Source: Temnopleurus reevesii
Taxonomy: Eukaryota > Echinodermata > Echinoidea > Temnopleuroida > Temnopleuridae
Direction of reading: 5' to 3'
DNA length: 64,000 nt
Assembly (NCBI GenBank): GCA_036244855.1
Contig: BQKZ01000511.1
Coordinates: 38,753 to 102,752, forward strand
Under the pieces are notes generated by a model. It had not been told where the DNA came from and did not search any database. It saw only the letters and a program-made list of their open reading frames with translations. Below, in pieces: positions 59,626 through 64,000 of the stretch (positions are counted from its first letter, which is position 1; every line of letters starts with the position of its first letter). Both the position numbers and the translations under genes were made by a program.

Positions 59626-62600
59626 AATATTATTCAGCAGCTTTGCTTTCATAAACAGCTCGCAACCCTGGACTGATAAAGCTTCCCTAAACATGCCACA
59701 CACGATCACAGCTTTCTTAGGAGGGGCAGCGGCCCATGGCTGAGTAAATAATGGAAAGTTCTTGGTGATGGGTGAAGAAGCAAATCTCCCATAAAGATCG
59801 AGGCAGAGGTTCGGAAATGCTTGAAAGTAATACTTATTGTTCTTTTTCCTGCTAAGAAAAAAGGCTTTAGGTAGACAGTTTTGAGAATATTGATCTGGAT
59901 ACAAAGTGAAGGTGATGTATTAACACGTATCAGAACTGGCAGTTTCATTATATGAAAAAAGTGGGTTTTTTCAAAAGCCTAGAAATGGGTAGTCTAAATT
60001 TCCTCTGCAACTACAATTCTTTTTTAATACCTTTCAAGCAACCTATTGATATTTCATAATTGAACATTGATTTCACAATTGAGAAGAAGTTTTAAAACTC
60101 AGATGTAGTGTAGCAGAAGATTTTAGCAACGACTTCTTACGATATGGCTATTAGTCGTCTTTGTATAATACTTGCTCTATTTTTGTAACAAAAAGACGAT
60201 TATAGTATTTATCATTTTAGTTTTACCGGTATAGTTTTATCAGCATGGTCCACTTGACTTGTTTCCCATTCTAAATTTCAACTACCACATTACAAGTTAA
60301 GATTCATCTCTAAATTTAAACCAATGCTCGGAGGGCTCTTCAAGGGAAACATAATCTTTAAGCTGGTGGAGCCCCAGGGTAAAGGCATAGGGTTCCGGGT
60401 CAATGTCGAGCCACATATAAAACTCTCAAACATACCTCAATGAAATATTAAAGCACATGTTAATTCCTGCTCCTATTCTTTGAGAAAAGTCAAAATAAAA
60501 GGGCGTGGGACATGCATTTGAAGTACGTCATAGCGTCCCTGTCTTACACGTCCCAGCAGGGCCGAAGACGCCAAAAAACTTTGCAAAAATTGGCTATTTA
60601 AATCATGGATTTATGATATGACAAACTTGAATCACTCTTGGGTTGAACTTTTCACGAACTGCTGCGCCAGCGCACGCACTGGGCCGCGAGTAGTCGTACA
60701 TGAACTCTTGCATAGTAGAAACCCCAAGATAGATCCACCAAAATACTAATATAGAGGCTGTGTATCAAGGAAATATCATTTCTTCTTCAGGTCTTGCATT
60801 CTCCTCACTCCAAGACCTTTGTGCGTGACTACTGTCAAGCAACACCTGTTTATACGTATTTTTTCACCATTTCTTTTAAACAGAAAAAAGGGAAATGTTA
60901 AATTGCAGCCTTTGAAATAAAACATACCAAATTGGGCAGGCCTGTATAAATTTGAGCAGAACTTTGATAATTTACATATTTTATATTCTTACTCATAAGA
61001 CACACACCGCTTTTCAAAACTTAATCTTGCCAAAGTCTTAATCATTTCTGGAGCACAAAATTACTAAATTTCATAGATGTCAGGCCAAGGGCATGAAATT
61101 AACTATCTATCATCGTAATTTTTTCCAATAAAACATGTGCATTTAAAATGTTGAGCACATTCTCTAATTCCTCTATGTTCATCCCAGCAACTAGTGGAGG
61201 GTCGGGCAATAGTGCTTGTTTCGGTAGCCAAGACAAGTAGCAAAATGCAGCAACCTCTATAAACCAACATGAAGATATAGGAAGACAGGGGGACCATTGT
61301 TTTACCAGGAGTACAACCTTGGACCTAACTACTTCCAGCTCAAGGCTATACACATTCTTGGACCAGTAAAAAGGATTTCTGTTTGAGCCTTTGTGGAAAC
61401 AGCCATGAAAATATAAATGAATGATGTCCATGGTGCTAGCTTGTTCTACAATATAGGCCTATGTATATTTTATTGCTATAATTTATTTCGGCTCGTGCAT
61501 CAGAAAATCACAGAAAATTTGAAAAAGGAAACTCCATGAAAAAGTTGGTTTCGAACGGACAGGACATTACTTGGAAAAGTAAGATCTTTTTACCAATGTA
61601 GACCTGCAGTAATGCACTTGAAATAAATAAAAACAGGTATGCCCCCACAACAGCTAAAATTAAAAAAAAAAAAAAACAAGTATTGGCCTACGGTATAGAG
61701 AAACTCCTCTACATCCATGAGCGTACACAGGGAAAGTTCAGAAGAGAAATTATTTTGCCTTTTCTGGAGCTTTTGTAATTCGAACTGCTTCCTCTCCCTG
61801 TTCTAAATTCATCTCGGCACAGGGAGTGGTGTCATGCCGCTTACATATTCACTAACCGACAAAAAGAGAGGCTTTCTAAAGAGGCTAAAATAATCCCACC
61901 CTAATGCAATTTGGGAGCACTGCAAGTCTTCGTGATCGGGGAGAGAGTTCACACTTGCCAAAATTCCATCCCGTATTGAACTATTGATGTGAGCTGAAAT
62001 TAAGGTAGGGTTTAATTTCAGAAGCAATAGAAGATTTTTTTTCCAGATCTTGTTAAGCACCTGCACTGCTTTTCGTAAGAAACCAAAATAATCTTAAATA
62101 CTCAGCCCTTTGCATTCCTTATATGAAGGTCAAAAATATTAAACACAATATTAATTTAAGTTGAAGAAGCTAAATAAATTTTTAAGAACTCAAACAAATA
62201 GAGTGATTTTCAAGTGGACAACCAGCTAATTTCACATCAATGATTATTATAAAAAAACAAGATTACATAAAAAAAAACTATGATCTTAAACTTATCATAT
62301 TTTTCTATAACAGTGGCACTACATAGCAAAAACAACAGAACATAATTTATCCAAGTAAACACAGTAAAAGAGGAAGTCATCGTCAGAAGATGAAAAACAC
62401 AACAAAAAAATGAATATTAAGAGCAATTGTAAGCATACAACCAGGTCTTGGAATCATATAAGAGTTTACATTTCAACAATATTCAATATCTTTACTGAGT
62501 TTCTTGCAGTTGGAAAACAAAATATTGATGAGAGTGTGAAGTGTGATTTGTAGAAATTTAGCAATGTTTTTTTTTAAATGAAAATTGTAGCCATATTTCC

Positions 62601-64000
62601 AGTATTGTAGAAATTAGACAGGCCTGGTAATAGGTCTTGGTTGTAAAAATTGACTGTAGAGCTCGTGAATTTGGATCAGAAAGTGTGCAGGCGGGGTTCG
62701 GAGCTTGGTGGGGGGCTTCTTTTCTGCAGGGTTTTATTGGAAGAATTGTGCTCCCATCGGAAGGAATTGGTGAGCATTCCAGGCAGAGGAATTCAATAAT
62801 TTACTCTCTTTTTTTTTCGAATATTGAACGCTAATATCACCCTTAGTATAAAAACACAATAATGACAAGTCGCTTGTTCCTGACAACTTTAAACCAAAAT
62901 GTGCAAGAAATGCAATCAAAATGCTCATCAGAATGCACCAAATAGATTTTCAAACATTTTGGTGCTGCAGATACAATATAAATAAGATACTTCCAAAATG
63001 CTCATCAAAATGCACATAATACATTTTTTAACATTTTGGTGCTGCAGATACAAAAGGATACTTCCAAAAATTACATTTAACAAAAAATAGGGCCTCTGCA
63101 ACATCTTTTCCGGATGGGAGCATTAAAAGTCATTTCGTAGTATTGCAGTATTCTGATATCATCAATTTTTTTTGGTAATTAGAGGTAATTATTTAAATAC
63201 TGTTTACTTGGCAGATGAACCAATCACGAACCGGATGAGTGGAAATGAAGTGATATTATCTTGGGTTAGCTCTAATTAATGGTTTATATCTCATTCCAGA
63301 TTAGGCGCTGTAAGTACTATTCAACTTTATTCAAATACAGAAGGTTTCAAGAAATTACAGAAACCTGCTATACCTGTAATCTTAATCTTTGAACAATTTT
63401 CCAATGTCACAAAAACAAAATACTTGTATTCAAAATCGTTAAAAATAGTTTTCAAAGAAATTCTATCAAAGCAGATAACAGAACCATCTACGGCATTGTA
63501 AAACGATTTGATTAGATTATATAAGATCATCTTCCCCCTATTCTTCGGCTAAACCTCAAGATCCAAAACTTGGCAAAATTCTAATAATCATTGCAAGAAG
63601 GTAAATTGACTCTTTACAATTACCCAAGGATAGAACGAATCGTAGACTAATTTTTTGCAATCAGAACCGCCCCCTTTTGTCAGGAGTAAGCCAGCACCAC
63701 AAGATAGCCTTGTTCGGATATAACCACCCCTCTACACTAACTGGGGCTCATTTAGCCGTATTCACCAACTTCAGACTTTTTTTCCGAGGGCCAGCTACTT
63801 ATTTGTGTACATACCAGTCTTAGCTTGGGATTAAGAACATACTCCATACAAATCTTGTCTAATTGTCCTCTGATTCAAATAGCATCTCATTGTATGCCCC
63901 AGACATTCCAAAAGACCAGAGAAAAAGGGTCCCCCTTTTCACACATTTCTCCCCTTCACGGTCTTTTCATTCAGTGAAAGAGTGAATGAAGAATACAGAT

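Larger units (their letters stand above)
47470..64000 (-). other. ptch1: Upstream ptch intron, no exon recognised
   Basis: About 16.5 kb of AT-rich sequence beyond the first visible exon. I looked on the minus strand for the TM1 exon (expected near-190 nt, ending with an LWV-like motif in phase 1) and did not find it. Contents: an inverted-repeat element at 48636-48809, dispersed-repeat copies near 52274 and 54966, tandem repeats at 56818-57085 and 59170-59625, and a locally GC-richer patch at about 60500-60720 without a long frame. Human exons 1-2 and the promoter should lie further upstream. Confidence 0.6.

Noticed and set aside
60500..60720. GC-richer patch considered as a ptch first exon or promoter
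   Set aside because: No Patched N-terminal similarity, only short frames, and an overall look of dispersed repeat sequence.

Overview
The window is eukaryotic and intron-rich (roughly 35% GC, many microsatellites, minisatellites and short fold-back elements, one N gap). It is dominated by one gene on the minus strand: an orthologue of Patched, the 12-pass Hedgehog receptor. I resolved 22 coding exons from 47,469 down to 5,102. They join with consistent phases into 3,917 nt that end at a TAG stop, about 1,305 residues. As I recall the human PTCH1 exon sizes, these correspond to human exons 3-23. Many lengths match exactly (190, 70, 122, 148, 132, 126, 119, 281, 138, 143 and 100 nt), and human exon 6 is split in two here. 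Exons for the N-terminal tail and first membrane helix (human exons 1-2) were not found and probably lie beyond base 64,000.

The organism is a deuterostome-like marine invertebrate, most likely an echinoderm of the sea-urchin type. The reasons are the vertebrate-like exon structure of Patched, the poly-C/poly-G and (TCATTA)n tracts, and a frequent TAGGCCTA palindrome that I associate from memory with sea-urchin DNA. This assignment is inference.

Layout, low to high coordinates: 1-5,101 is AT-rich sequence downstream of the stop, probably largely 3' UTR, with a pyrimidine-rich block at 1-370. 5,102-14,058 is a dense cluster of 12 exons encoding the second half of the sterol-sensing domain, the large cytoplasmic loop, the second RND-type half and the C-terminal tail. 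14,059-28,024 is one 14-kb intron with MITE-like elements, a CT-rich satellite and minisatellites. 28,025-47,469 holds ten exons encoding extracellular domain 1 and the start of the sterol-sensing domain. Its introns carry an N gap beside a perfect 37-bp inverted repeat, a decayed exon copy, and a tandem array that duplicates a splice acceptor. 47,470-64,000 is upstream intron with repeats and no recognisable exon.

No second gene is firmly supported. The best unexplained coding-like signals are an 82-codon open frame on the same strand at 45,389-45,634, inside the intron between the first two visible exons, and the acceptor-duplicating array at about 41,964-42,575. Patched restrains Smoothened in the absence of Hedgehog ligand and is itself usually a transcriptional target of Gli. 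One exact 9-bp Gli consensus lies in the 14-kb intron, but a single match is close to chance expectation.
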